A DNA stretch of 51,451 nt, taken from Cryobacterium shii. Its GTDB lineage: Bacteria; Actinomycetota; Actinomycetes; Actinomycetales; Microbacteriaceae. This document shows positions 32,434 to 41,564 of this stretch, in pieces (the stretch's first letter is position 1; every line of letters starts with the position of its first letter). The stretch is from assembly GCF_004402595.1 (NCBI RefSeq), contig NZ_SOFY01000062.1, positions 1 to 51,451 of the forward strand. The letters run 5' to 3'. The notes below the pieces were generated by a model. It saw only the letters and a program-made list of their open reading frames with translations, made no database searches and was not told the origin of the DNA. Both the position numbers and the translations under genes were made by a program.

Positions 32434-33279
32434 CTATGAAATCAGATCGCGAGAGAGAAGCTCAACCAGCAATCGCTGACTCCGTTGCGGCGGCAGCGCG
32501 TGGACATAGTCCCTGATCCGAGCCTCGGCCTCGACCGCACCCGGTAGCAGAGGAAGCAACTCGTCCCGAGCGGCCGCTCGAAGCTCGGGCCCGGTCATTG
32601 GAGCGGGCAGGTCGACCTTGAGAGCGGTGATCGGTTTGAGCCCGGCGTGCACCATCGCTTCGCGGTAGACCTCGCACACGCCCTCGAGAGCGATGGATTT
32701 TTCCGGCTCGCGCAGAATGAATGCCCGGTTGCTGGTGTGGCGCGTGTTCCAGGTCTTCAACCCACGGGCATCCGCGTACTCACCGAATCGCTTTTTCGAC
32801 ACGAGCTGCCGAACGCTCCGGTGAGCGTCGCCCCCATGGGCGACGATGGACTGGATGTTGGGGTGCAGGTCGAGAAGGCGCTTGAGTGCATCGAGCCCAT
32901 CGTCGATCAGACGGTTCGGCAGGCCGTTCGGGTGCGTTTCGTGCACGTGCCACGGGTACGCGTTCCACGGCACGACCTGGTCGTCGGTGAGGCCAACGGT
33001 CTCGTAGATGTCGCCCATGCGGGCGGCCGAGCCGTCGTTGTTTTCTCGTGACAACATGCCTGAGCCCGTGGCTCCGCCGGCCTGCGGGCCGGGGTTCGAA
33101 GACAGTGCGAGGATGACGGCCGTCGAGGCTCCGTAGTGGGGTGCGATGTACGGAACGGAGTAGCCGGGCAGTTCCTCCATGAGGCGATCGCAGAGCGCGT
33201 TGATCGCGCTTACCTGTGGCTCGTGGATTCGGCTCATCTGGTCGTCGCGAAACGCTGGGTCGGCCATCCGTCGGGTCAT
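32434..33279 (-). CDS. Uracil-DNA-glycosylase superfamily-like protein
   Basis: The 281-aa protein shows VPYIAPHYGASTAVILALSSNPGPQAG-type segments (positions about 40-68), GMLSRENNDGSAARMGDIYE and VVPWNAYPWHVHE, with a later HPNIQSIVAHGGDAHRSVRQ helix region. The pattern fits actinobacterial proteins annotated as UDG-like: a proline/glycine loop, an Asn-Asp strand end and a His-containing intercalation loop. Removal of damaged bases is inferred from the fold only; the catalytic residue is not certain. Start ATG 33279, or 33267 (MADPAFRDD). It is divergent from the exonuclease gene. Confidence 0.65.
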   Translation of the reverse strand: MTRRMADPAFRDDQMSRIHEPQVSAINALCDRLMEELPGYSVPYIAPHYGASTAVILALSSNPGPQAGGATGSGMLSRENNDGSAARMGDIYETVGLTDDQVVPWNAYPWHVHETHPNGLPNRLIDDGLDALKRLLDLHPNIQSIVAHGGDAHRSVRQLVSKKRFGEYADARGLKTWNTRHTSNRAFILREPEKSIALEGVCEVYREAMVHAGLKPITALKVDLPAPMTGPELRAAARDELLPLLPGAVEAEARIRDYVHALPPQRSQRLLVELLSRDLIS

Positions 33280-33425
33280 GTCTGAAGCCTAGGTGAGACC
33301 GTCTCGTCTCCAATTCGCGGTGCCCCCAACTGGGGACAGCTGGGCCGATCACAGGCGTTCGTAGCAATGTCGGCGCACCTAGGCTGGCATTAGAAATGAT
33401 CGGCAAGCAGCTGGGGGACTGAAGA

Positions 33426-33494
33426 ATGAGCCCGGATTATCTTGGAGTGTCAGCGGTAGACGGCGGGATCATAGGGACAGGAGCTCTCCGATGA
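33426..33494 (+). CDS. Possible 22-residue leader peptide before the exonuclease gene
   Basis: ATG 33426 follows GGGGGACTGAAGA and reads MSPDYLGVSAVDGGIIGTGA plus two more residues, stopping at TGA 33492-33494, which overlaps the next ATG (33491) as ATGA. A TAGGCT box lies at about 33380-33385. The arrangement suggests translational coupling. The peptide itself resembles nothing known. Confidence 0.3.
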   Translation: MSPDYLGVSAVDGGIIGTGALR

Positions 33495-34786
33495 CCGGCA
33501 GGCTCCGCCACCCGGCGCACAGGGATGCGAGCGAAGTGACGGCCGGCAGCGGCAAAGGCAATGCGGTCATCGACTTCGAAACGACCGGGTTGTTCGCGAA
33601 GTCGAGTCATCGGGTCATCGGGGTTGCAATCGTTCACGTGGATGAAACGGGCCGTATCACCGGCCGATGGGACACGCTGATCAACCCCGGGCGCGACCTT
33701 GGCAGGCAGGACATCCACCGCATTCGCGCGGCCGATGTGATGCAGGCGCCGACCTTCGAGCAGATCGCGCCCCAGCTCGTCAAGCTCATCTCCGGGCGCG
33801 TGCTGGTAGCGCACAATGCGCGGTTTGACACTGGATTCCTGCTTGCGGAGCTGGAACGGCTCGACTAAGAAGCTGAGCTGAAGCTGGAGGCGCTCTGCAC
33901 CATGCAGCTGGCGCGCGAGTTCCTCCCGGGCTCCGGTCGTAAGCTCTCCGACTGTTGTGCCGCGTACGACATCCCTCTCGTGGACGCGCATCGCGCCCTG
34001 GCCGATGCCGTAGCGACCGCAAGGCTGCTGGGTGCCTACATTGCCGAGGCCCCGGATGCCCCGGGCTGGGCTCGCAGCGTGGCCGGCGCCGCCGCGGTGC
34101 CTTGGCCACCCTTTCTGGGAGAGGCGTCAGAGTGGGTTTCCCGCGACGATGTTGCCCCCGCCGGACCGGTCAAGGCCGCATCATGGCTCGACCGGATCAC
34201 GGTGAAGCTCCCCGAGTTCGCTGGCCCGGCTGAGCAGTTGGATTACCTGGCCCTCCTTGACCTCGCCCTACTCGACCGCGAACTCTCAACCCACGAGGCG
34301 CAGGCGCTCGTGCAACTCGCCGAAGACCTCGGCATCGGCCGCGCCACCTGTGCGGCCCTGCACGAACGTTACTTCGACGACCTCGTGCATATCGCCTGGG
34401 TTGACATGGTTCTCACCGAGGCCGAAATCGCCGACCTCGTCACCGTGGCGCAGCTGCTCGGGCTTCCGACCGCGGCGGTTGCGAATGCGCTGGTGGCGCC
34501 GCCGGTTGCCAGGACATCGAAGGTGGCTGCCGCCTCGTCGGAGCGCTTCGCGCTGACCGTGGGCGACATCGTCGTTCTCACCGGTGAGATGTTGCGGTTG
34601 CGTGCCGATTGGCACGCCGAACTTACGCAGCACGGATTTGTTCCCGGAGCCGGCGTGACGAAGAAGTCCCGCCTGGTCGTCGCGGCCGACCCCGACTCCT
34701 TGTCGGGCAAGGCGCGCACAGCTCGCGACTATGGCATTCCCGTTGTGAGCGAAGCCGGGTTGAGCTCCCTGCTGGGTCGTTCCTGA
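33491..34786 (+). pseudogene. DnaQ-like exonuclease-TerB-BRCT protein interrupted by an in-frame stop
   Basis: One frame spans 432 codons with a single TAA at 33866-33868 (codon 126). Before it lie Exo I (VIDFETTG, Asp28/Glu30) and Exo II (VAHNARFDTGFLLAE). After it come Exo III (VDAHRALADAVATARLL), a TerB-like helical domain (LLDLALLDRELSTHEAQALV, residues about 240-330) and a C-terminal BRCT domain (VLTGEM ... KKSRLVVAADPDSLSGKARTA). The 3'-5' exonuclease needs both sides of the stop. TAC-to-TAA is the simplest change. ATG 33491 follows AGGAGCTCTCCG. Suppression or a sequencing error are alternatives to loss of function. A shorter downstream product could start at ATG 33902. Confidence 0.85.
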
Positions 34787-34978
34787 CCACCGAGCGCGAC
34801 CCGCAAAGGCCGTGACCGCTGAGGAGCCAGCAGTTGATATGCGGGGCGCGTGTTGGAAGCGAAACAGCGGACTGACCTTGCTCTGAGCGGCGGGCCTCGC
34901 CCACACCTGATGTGAGCCGCTCACCGCTGCTAGATAAGCTGGCCACACGGATCGACGGCCAAGTAACGGAGTAGGCAC

Positions 34979-35377
34979 TTGAAGAAAAGAATCGAAGTCG
35001 TCGGCGCGGTCCTCACCAGAGGGGAGACAATCCTCGCGGCACAGCGGAGCTCGACAATGTCGCTGCCCGGCATGTGGGAATTCCCCGGGGGCAAGATTGA
35101 GTCAAACGAGTCACCGCAGCAAGCATTGCTCCGCGAACTCGAAGAAGAGTTGCTCTGCTCTGCCGAAATTGGCAAACATATCGAAACCACCGAGCACGAG
35201 TACGACTTTGGCATCGTCATCCTCACCACCTACTACTGCTCGCTGATCGGCAAGGAACCTCGCCTGACGGAGCACTCGGAGATTCGTTGGGTGCAAGCTG
35301 CCGAGCTGGATCAGCTTGATTGGGCCCCCGCCGACATCCCCGCAGTCGCGCGCGTGATGAAGGACTTCTTGGCTTGA
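34979..35377 (+). CDS. MutT-like Nudix (deoxy)nucleoside triphosphate pyrophosphohydrolase
   Basis: The 132-aa protein resembles MutT/8-oxo-dGTPase: VGAVLTRGETILAAQRS, LPGMWEFPGGKIE, Nudix box GKIESNESPQQALLRELEEE followed by LLC, so the usual Gly near the end of the box is Leu. The catalytic glutamates are present. TTG at 34979 follows GGAGTAGGCAC. Its stop overlaps the TTG start of the PLD-helicase gene (TTGA), so the two are a unit. Hydrolysis of a (modified) nucleotide as part of a defence or repair function is inferred from the pairing. Confidence 0.88.
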   Translation: MKKRIEVVGAVLTRGETILAAQRSSTMSLPGMWEFPGGKIESNESPQQALLRELEEELLCSAEIGKHIETTEHEYDFGIVILTTYYCSLIGKEPRLTEHSEIRWVQAAELDQLDWAPADIPAVARVMKDFLA

Positions 35378-38271
35378 GTGAAATTCGCAGTCAACTAACG
35401 CTCGACAACGTTTTTGGATTCCTAAATTCACACGTCAAGGCTGACCAGGTCTTCCACCCCACTCTTGTATCTAATTCCAACGGCCAGACGATGCTGAAAG
35501 CGATCCTCGACGAGCTCAAGCGATCGCGCAACTTCGTATTCTCGGTCGCATTCATCACGCCAAGCGCGATTGCCCTGCTCAAACAGGCACTCCTTGACTA
35601 CCGAGGAATGGGCACGATCATCACATCGACCTATCTCGGATTCAACTCGCCTGCCGCGTTCCGTGAGCTCCTCAACCTCGATGGCGTAGATGTCTACGTG
35701 TATCCAGACTCCGCTGCTGGGTTCCACGCAAAAGGGTACATATTCGAGCAGGAGTCGAGTACCACAGCGATCGTTGGCAGCTCCAATTTGACCGCCTCGG
35801 CGATGCTGAGGAACCAGGAATGGAATCTGCGCTTTTCGGCCCTGCCTGATGGGGATATTGTGCAGCAGTTGAAGCGCGCCGTGCAGGCACACATGGATGC
35901 GTCGACCAACTTGACGCGGAAATGGATTGACGAATATGCACTGACGTGGGCTCCACAGCCCCAGGCCTTTCAGGGATCTACATCGGTCGAGTTGCCCGGC
36001 GATGAGCTGCCAATGGGAAGGATCTTCCCAAACTCAATGCAAGTAGAAGCACTCGCCGAGATTCAGACGTTGCGGGATGCCGGGGAGAGCCGTGCCGTTG
36101 TAATTTCGGCGACAGGGACAGGAAAGACAATCCTCTCCGCGCTCGACGTGCGGGGATACGCGCCCGAACGAATGTTGTTCGTCGTGCATCGAGAGCAGAT
36201 TCTCGACCGGGCGATTGATGAGTTCAAGCGCGTTCTCAGTGCCCCGGACAGCGACTTCGGCAAGTTTGTTGGTTCGAAGAAGGAGCTCGATCGTCGCTAT
36301 GTGTTCGCATCGATTCAGTCGCTTTCTCGGCCAGAGAATCTTCGAGCGATTGAGCCTGACGCCTTTGACTACGTTCTTATCGACGAAGTCCACCGAGCTG
36401 GCGCCGCGAGCTACCGCACGCTCATCGATCACCTTGAGCCGGCATTCCTTCTCGGGATGACAGCAACTCCGGAGCGCACGGATGAGTTCAACGTCTTTGA
36501 GTTGTTCGACTTCAACGTGCCTTACGAGATTCGTTTGCAGAAGGCGCTCGAGGCCGACATGTTGGCGCCGTTCCACTACTACGGCGTCACGGACTACATT
36601 AAGTCGACCGGCGAAGTCATCGATCAGGTCTCGGACCTCAGCCGGTTGGTCGCTTCTGAACGCGTGGATCATCTCGTGTCGACCATCGAAAAATATGGCC
36701 ACGCCGGTGTTCCGGTCAAAGGGTTGATCTTCTGCAGCAAGAATGCCGAAGCGGCTGAGCTCTCGGGAATTCTTAACAATCGGGCTGTCCATGGACGGCA
36801 ACTAAGAACTCGCGCTTTGAGCGGGAAACACTCGGTCGAGGAGCGCGAGCTGGCTGTGCAGATGCTGGAGCGGGGTGAACTCGACTACATCGTGACTGTC
36901 GATATTTTCAACGAGGGTATCGACATCCCGTCTGTCAACCAGGTGGTCATGCTCCGACAGACGCTATCGAGCATCGTTTTCACTCAGCAGCTGGGGCGAG
37001 GACTGCGCAAGGCCGCCGGCAAAGACCACCTCGTGGTGATCGACTTCATTGGCAACTACGACAACAACTACCTGATCCCTATCGCGCTCTTCGGTGACAG
37101 CACCCTAAACAAGGATTCGATTCGTAAGAAGATCATCGATGCGCAAGAAGCTGGAGCGATAGCTGGACTCTCAAGCGTGAACTTTGACGCGATTTCGAGA
37201 GAGAAGATTTTTGCTTCCCTGGCGACTACAACTCTTGACAGCATGTCAAACCTCAAAAAATCATTCGTCGACCTCAAGAACCGCCTCGGTCGATCGCCGC
37301 TACTCATGGACTTCGCCCGCTTCGACACCGTCGACCCGATGGTCATTGCAACTAAGCAGAAGAACTATTGGAGATTCCTGAATAAGGTCGGTGCGACGGA
37401 TGTATCGGCCGGCGCCTTCGAAGATGCGGTTCTGACGTTCCTCTCCGGAGAGCTACTCAACGGAAAGCGGCCCCATGAGCTGCTTCTTCTCGAAAAGCTG
37501 CTGTCGCATCCTGGCGGAGTGACGGTTGAGCACTTTCAAACTGCGCTTGGCGGGAACGGGCTGGCCAGCGACCAGGCGACTCTCAATTCCGTCTTGGCCG
37601 TACTGAGCCTGACTTTCTTCACCGAAGCAGAAGCCACGAAGTTCGGTGCCGTCCCGATCGTCTCTCTTCACGATGGGGCCTACTACCTCAGCGAGAAATT
37701 CGCGGAGGCATGGGGTGCAGGGGCGCTCTTCCAGATACACGTTCGCGATGTCGTAGACGCGGGACTGTATCTTGCGCGCCACCGATACAGGTGGAGCGGG
37801 CAGCTTGAAATCGGTCAACGCTACTCTCGCAAAGACGTCTGCCGTTTGCTCAATTGGCAGTCGAATCAGCAAAGCACCATCTACGGATACAAAGTCGACT
37901 ACTTCTCGAACAGTTGCCCGATTTTTGTGACCTATCACAAGGGGTCAGACGTGTCTGAGAGCACGAAGTATGAAGATGAGTTCCTCAACCCGTCAACCCT
38001 GACCTGGTACACGCGGAGCAGGCGAACACTCGCGAGTGGCGAGGTGAAGGCGATTGTGGAGAATCGCCTCCCGCTTCACGTATTCGCGAAGAAAGACGAT
38101 GCAGAGGGAACTGACTTCTTCTATCTCGGCACAGCCAAATCTCAGGATGCTCGCCAGACGAAAATGTCCGGCGAGAGTGGGGACGATGTGGTCTCCATGA
38201 CGCTTGGCCTGGCGAGCCCAATCGAGTCGAGCCTCTATGAGTACTTTGCGACTAAGGCGCCAGTGGCGTAG
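35374..38271 (+). CDS. PLD nuclease-SF2 helicase-DUF3427 protein
   Basis: The 965-aa protein has three parts. Residues about 30-180 are a phospholipase-D-like nuclease with one HxK motif (GFHAKGYIFEQ, His118) and IVGSSNLTASAML. Residues about 225-600 are a superfamily-2 helicase: Walker A ATGTGKT (246-252), DEVH (337-340), TATP (363-366), QLGRGLRKA (539-547). The rest (about 600-965) matches the C-terminal region called DUF3427 in such proteins. One HKD motif implies dimerisation for cleavage. It is predicted to move on DNA and cut it. TTG at 35374 overlaps the Nudix stop. Base composition is clearly lower in GC than neighbouring genes, suggesting transfer. Confidence 0.88.
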   Translation: MSEIRSQLTLDNVFGFLNSHVKADQVFHPTLVSNSNGQTMLKAILDELKRSRNFVFSVAFITPSAIALLKQALLDYRGMGTIITSTYLGFNSPAAFRELLNLDGVDVYVYPDSAAGFHAKGYIFEQESSTTAIVGSSNLTASAMLRNQEWNLRFSALPDGDIVQQLKRAVQAHMDASTNLTRKWIDEYALTWAPQPQAFQGSTSVELPGDELPMGRIFPNSMQVEALAEIQTLRDAGESRAVVISATGTGKTILSALDVRGYAPERMLFVVHREQILDRAIDEFKRVLSAPDSDFGKFVGSKKELDRRYVFASIQSLSRPENLRAIEPDAFDYVLIDEVHRAGAASYRTLIDHLEPAFLLGMTATPERTDEFNVFELFDFNVPYEIRLQKALEADMLAPFHYYGVTDYIKSTGEVIDQVSDLSRLVASERVDHLVSTIEKYGHAGVPVKGLIFCSKNAEAAELSGILNNRAVHGRQLRTRALSGKHSVEERELAVQMLERGELDYIVTVDIFNEGIDIPSVNQVVMLRQTLSSIVFTQQLGRGLRKAAGKDHLVVIDFIGNYDNNYLIPIALFGDSTLNKDSIRKKIIDAQEAGAIAGLSSVNFDAISREKIFASLATTTLDSMSNLKKSFVDLKNRLGRSPLLMDFARFDTVDPMVIATKQKNYWRFLNKVGATDVSAGAFEDAVLTFLSGELLNGKRPHELLLLEKLLSHPGGVTVEHFQTALGGNGLASDQATLNSVLAVLSLTFFTEAEATKFGAVPIVSLHDGAYYLSEKFAEAWGAGALFQIHVRDVVDAGLYLARHRYRWSGQLEIGQRYSRKDVCRLLNWQSNQQSTIYGYKVDYFSNSCPIFVTYHKGSDVSESTKYEDEFLNPSTLTWYTRSRRTLASGEVKAIVENRLPLHVFAKKDDAEGTDFFYLGTAKSQDARQTKMSGESGDDVVSMTLGLASPIESSLYEYFATKAPVA

Positions 38272-38338
38272 GTGCCCATTTCCCAGGCGAAGTCGTCCGA
38301 TTGGGAAACATCGCGGTGCTGTTCGTGTTACCCCTGAC

Positions 38339-39373
38339 ATGAAGTCCATTGTGTACAGCCAGACCGGTGACCCGTCCGTGCTCCAGCTCGTTGATCGGCC
38401 GGTGACCGAACCCGGAGCTGACGAGGTGCGGGTGCGGACCGTGGTCAGCGGCGTGAACCCCACCGACTGGAAGTCGCGCCGCGGCTCGGCACCGGGCCAG
38501 GCGCTCGCGTTTGACGACGTCGTGCCCGGCCAGGATGGCGCTGGCATCGTGGAGGCGGTCGGCTCCGGCGTGCAGCACGTCTCGGTGGGCGACCGGGTGT
38601 GGCTGGCGCTCGCCGCCTACCAGCGCGCGAACAGCGGCTCGGCCCAGGAGCACGCGGTGCTTCCCGCGGAGCGCGTCTTCGTGCTGCCGGCGAATGCGAG
38701 CTTTGACCAGGGCGCGAGCCTCGGCGTTCCGGCCATCACCGCGTACCGCGCGCTGACGGTGGCCGAAGACGGACCGCGGCGGCTGCACCCGGGCGCACTG
38801 GCCGGCAAGGTGGTGCTCGTGGCCGGCGGAGCGGGTGCGGTCGGGCACGCGGCGATCCAGCTGGCCCGGTGGGCGGGGGCATCCGTTGTCACGACCGTGA
38901 GCGGGCCGGCGAAAGCGGCGCTCGCCACGGCGGCAGGTGCACAACACGTGCTCACCTACACCGACCCGGACGTCGTCGAACAGATCCGGGCGATCGCACC
39001 GGAGGGGGTGGACCTGATCGTGGAGGTCGCGCCAGCCCAGAATTCGTGGCTGGACCTGGCCGTCATCCGTAATCGTGGTTCGATCGCGGTCTACGCCAAC
39101 AACGGCGGCGACCAGGTGACGCTCGACGTGCGCCAGCACTTCAGCCTTAACGTGCGCTATCAGTTCGTGCTGCTCTACACGGTGGGTGCCGACGTGATTC
39201 GGGCGGCGGCCGAGGACATCAACGCGGCCCTCGTCGACGGCGCACTTGCTGTGGGGGAGGAGTCGGGGCTGCCCCTGCACCGCACCGACCTCGCGCACAC
39301 GGCGGATGCCCATGCGCTGGTCGAGAGCGGAGTGGTCGGGAAGGTGCTGCTCGACGTTTCGGTCAGCCGGTAG
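38339..39373 (+). CDS. NADPH:quinone oxidoreductase, zinc-independent MDR family
   Basis: The 344-aa protein is a zeta-crystallin/QOR-type medium-chain reductase: YSQTGDPSVLQLVDRP, GVNPTDWKSRRG, DVVPGQDGAGIVEAVGSGV and the nucleotide-binding LVAGGAGAVGHAAIQLARWAGA. It lacks structural zinc cysteines. It reduces quinones or enones with NADPH in the cytoplasm. The ATG at 38339 begins the family N-terminus. A weak hairpin (38279-38285 with 38302-38308) between it and the helicase gene may end the accessory operon. GC content returns to the genome level here. Confidence 0.9.
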   Translation: MKSIVYSQTGDPSVLQLVDRPVTEPGADEVRVRTVVSGVNPTDWKSRRGSAPGQALAFDDVVPGQDGAGIVEAVGSGVQHVSVGDRVWLALAAYQRANSGSAQEHAVLPAERVFVLPANASFDQGASLGVPAITAYRALTVAEDGPRRLHPGALAGKVVLVAGGAGAVGHAAIQLARWAGASVVTTVSGPAKAALATAAGAQHVLTYTDPDVVEQIRAIAPEGVDLIVEVAPAQNSWLDLAVIRNRGSIAVYANNGGDQVTLDVRQHFSLNVRYQFVLLYTVGADVIRAAAEDINAALVDGALAVGEESGLPLHRTDLAHTADAHALVESGVVGKVLLDVSVSR

Positions 39374-39425
39374 GAGCTCGCGGGCCAGGCTCGCACACGA
39401 TGGAAGGTGCGAGCCCGGCCGGCAG

Positions 39426-40130
39426 TCAGTAGCCCCCGGCGCTTTCGGCGTGGGTGGCGCCGGAGAGCAGCGCGGCGCTACCGGAGACACCCAGACGGGT
39501 CGCGCCGGCCTCGATCAGTGCCGCGGCCTCTTCGAAGCTGTGCACACCGCCCGACGCCTTCACCTCGGCCCGGTCGCCCACAGTCTGCTTCATCAGGCGA
39601 ACGGCGTGCACGGTCGCGCCGCCGGCGGGGTGGAAGCCGGTGGAGGTCTTCACGAAGTCGGCGCCCGCGGCGACGGATGCCTGGCACGCGCCGACGATCT
39701 CGGCATCGGTCAGCGCAGCGGATTCGATGATCACCTTGAGCACCTTCGGTGCGGGAACGCTCGCGCGCACGGCCGCGATGTCGGCCTGCACCTCCGAGAA
39801 CCGGCCGGCCTTGACGGCGCCGATGTCGATGACCATGTCGACCTCGTCCGCGCCCTGCTCGATGGAAAGGGCGGCCTCGGCGGCCTTGATGGCGCTGTGG
39901 TGCTTGCCGCTGGGGAACCCGCAGACAACCGCAACCTTGAGGTCCGCGCCGGCGGGGATGCGCAGCGGCAGCATCGACGGGGAGACACAGACCGAGTAGG
40001 TGCCGAGCTCGACGGCCTCGGCGATGAGCGCGGTCACGTCTGCTGCGGTGGCCTCGGGCTTCAGGAGGGTGTGGTCGATGTGCTGGGCGACGATGGCCGC
40101 GCTGAGGGGGATGGTGGGGGCGGAAATCAT
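39426..40130 (-). CDS. deoC: Deoxyribose-phosphate aldolase
   Basis: The 234-aa class I aldolase splits 2-deoxyribose-5-phosphate into glyceraldehyde-3-phosphate and acetaldehyde. The Schiff-base Lys is K161 in [11 protein letters not shown], with Asp in [10 protein letters not shown] and the second Lys in VKASGGVHS (K191). Length is normal. AAGGACACACC precedes the ATG, 9 nt after the MFS stop. It is the last gene of the deoD-transporter-deoC operon for use of nucleosides as carbon source. Confidence 0.96.
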   Translation of the reverse strand: MISAPTIPLSAAIVAQHIDHTLLKPEATAADVTALIAEAVELGTYSVCVSPSMLPLRIPAGADLKVAVVCGFPSGKHHSAIKAAEAALSIEQGADEVDMVIDIGAVKAGRFSEVQADIAAVRASVPAPKVLKVIIESAALTDAEIVGACQASVAAGADFVKTSTGFHPAGGATVHAVRLMKQTVGDRAEVKASGGVHSFEEAAALIEAGATRLGVSGSAALLSGATHAESAGGY

Positions 40131-40139
40131 GGTGTGTCC

Positions 40140-41564
40140 TTAGTTGGTGACGGGTGCGGGTGCGGGTGCGGGTGCGGTTTCGGGTTCGCCCTGGCGTTCC
40201 AGGGCAACGACGAAGACGCGGTAGAGCACCAGGCCGAGGGCGGCGACCGCCGCGAGAATCAACAACACCGTTGCGTAAGAAGACGCCTGATCGGTGCCGG
40301 CGATGCCCCCGAGCAGGTTGGGCTTCAGGTTCATCAGGGCCGCGGTGTAGGCGATGCCGATCGGCACGGCAATGTTGATGGTGAGGTTGTAGAAGCCGAT
40401 GGCGATACCGGAGTTCTCGACCGGCACCCGCCCAATGGCGGTCGACACGAGGGGGCCGTACATCAACGCGAAGCCCATCCCGAACAAGATCATCGAGATC
40501 ACGAAGATCCCGATCCACTTGTCCACCACCAGAGCCGGGATCAGCATCGAGGCGATGATCACGATCAACGCCGTGGTGATGGCCTGCTTGGATGTGAGGA
40601 CCCGGGCGATTTTGCCGGTGGCCGAGCCGACTATCACGGCGGCGATATAGCCGGGGATCAGCAGCAGGGAGACCTCTCCGAGGTTGTAGCCGTAGATGTC
40701 GGATACCAGGAACGGGAAGAGGAAGGTGTAGCCCAGCTGGACCGAGTAGATGACGAACACCACGATGATCATCAGCGAGTATTGGGCGTTGGCGAAGAAC
40801 GCGATGGTGATCACGGCGTTGTCGTGGGTTCGGATGTGCCAGATGAATAAAATCAGCCCCGCGACGACTGGCATCAGGTACAACAAGTTGAAGTTCTGCA
40901 TGAACAGGATGATGCCGGTGGCGAACACCGCGATCAGGAAAAGCCCGAACACGTCCACGTGGCCCTCATTCGTTGCCTCAGCGGCAACCGTACGGAGCAC
41001 GACCGGGATGGTCAGCAGGGAAAGCAAGGTGACCAGGAAGAAGGCCGCCCAGCCGATGTAGGTGGCGATGAAGCCGCTGCCGACGGTGCCGATCAGGAGC
41101 GACAGCTGGAAGGCTGCGGTGCTGAAGCCCAGGTATTTCTTCTGCTCGTCGCCCCTAAAATGCTTGGTGACGTAGATCACGTAGAGCGTCTCGGCGGCCG
41201 CCAGGCCGGCGGTCTGGATCAGCCGGCCGACCAGGATCAGCCAGAAGTTGGTCTGGAAGACGAAGCCGACGATCGACCCGATCGTCATCACGAGGATCGC
41301 GAAAATGATGAGTTTCCGGATGCTGATCGAGTCGGCCAGCGCGGCGTAGACCACGGCACCGATACCGATCAGGATGCCGGTCAGAGTGGCTTGCAGGCTG
41401 ACGGTGTTGACGGGCAGGTTGAGACTCTGTGCCAGTGCCGGCGACATGAACTTGAAGCCATTGTCCAGCACCAGGGAAAACACGAAGAGGAACAGCAGGA
41501 TGGGGACGGCCCGGGTCGGTGTGAAGACCTGGGTCGGACGCGGGGAGTGAGTCGCGGTGCTCAT
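40140..41564 (-). CDS. MFS transporter, probably a nucleoside importer
   Basis: The 474-aa membrane protein has about 12-14 hydrophobic helices, the typical first-half loop (YAALADSISIRKLI) and a Pro/Ala-repeat C-terminal tail (PAPAPAPV) encoded by a short repeat. The ATG at 41564 shares a base with the deoD stop (TGATG). Its place between deoD and deoC makes uptake of (deoxy)nucleosides the most likely role; the sequence itself resembles drug-exporter-type MFS proteins, so substrate and direction are inferred. Confidence 0.88.
   Translation of the reverse strand: MSTATHSPRPTQVFTPTRAVPILLFLFVFSLVLDNGFKFMSPALAQSLNLPVNTVSLQATLTGILIGIGAVVYAALADSISIRKLIIFAILVMTIGSIVGFVFQTNFWLILVGRLIQTAGLAAAETLYVIYVTKHFRGDEQKKYLGFSTAAFQLSLLIGTVGSGFIATYIGWAAFFLVTLLSLLTIPVVLRTVAAEATNEGHVDVFGLFLIAVFATGIILFMQNFNLLYLMPVVAGLILFIWHIRTHDNAVITIAFFANAQYSLMIIVVFVIYSVQLGYTFLFPFLVSDIYGYNLGEVSLLLIPGYIAAVIVGSATGKIARVLTSKQAITTALIVIIASMLIPALVVDKWIGIFVISMILFGMGFALMYGPLVSTAIGRVPVENSGIAIGFYNLTINIAVPIGIAYTAALMNLKPNLLGGIAGTDQASSYATVLLILAAVAALGLVLYRVFVVALERQGEPETAPAPAPAPVTN

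Noticed and set aside
34979..38271. Assignment of the Nudix/PLD-helicase pair to the known Mokosh system
   Set aside because: Mokosh uses a superfamily-1 RNA helicase with a PLD part; here the helicase is of the SF2 DEVH type with DUF3427 and a Nudix partner.
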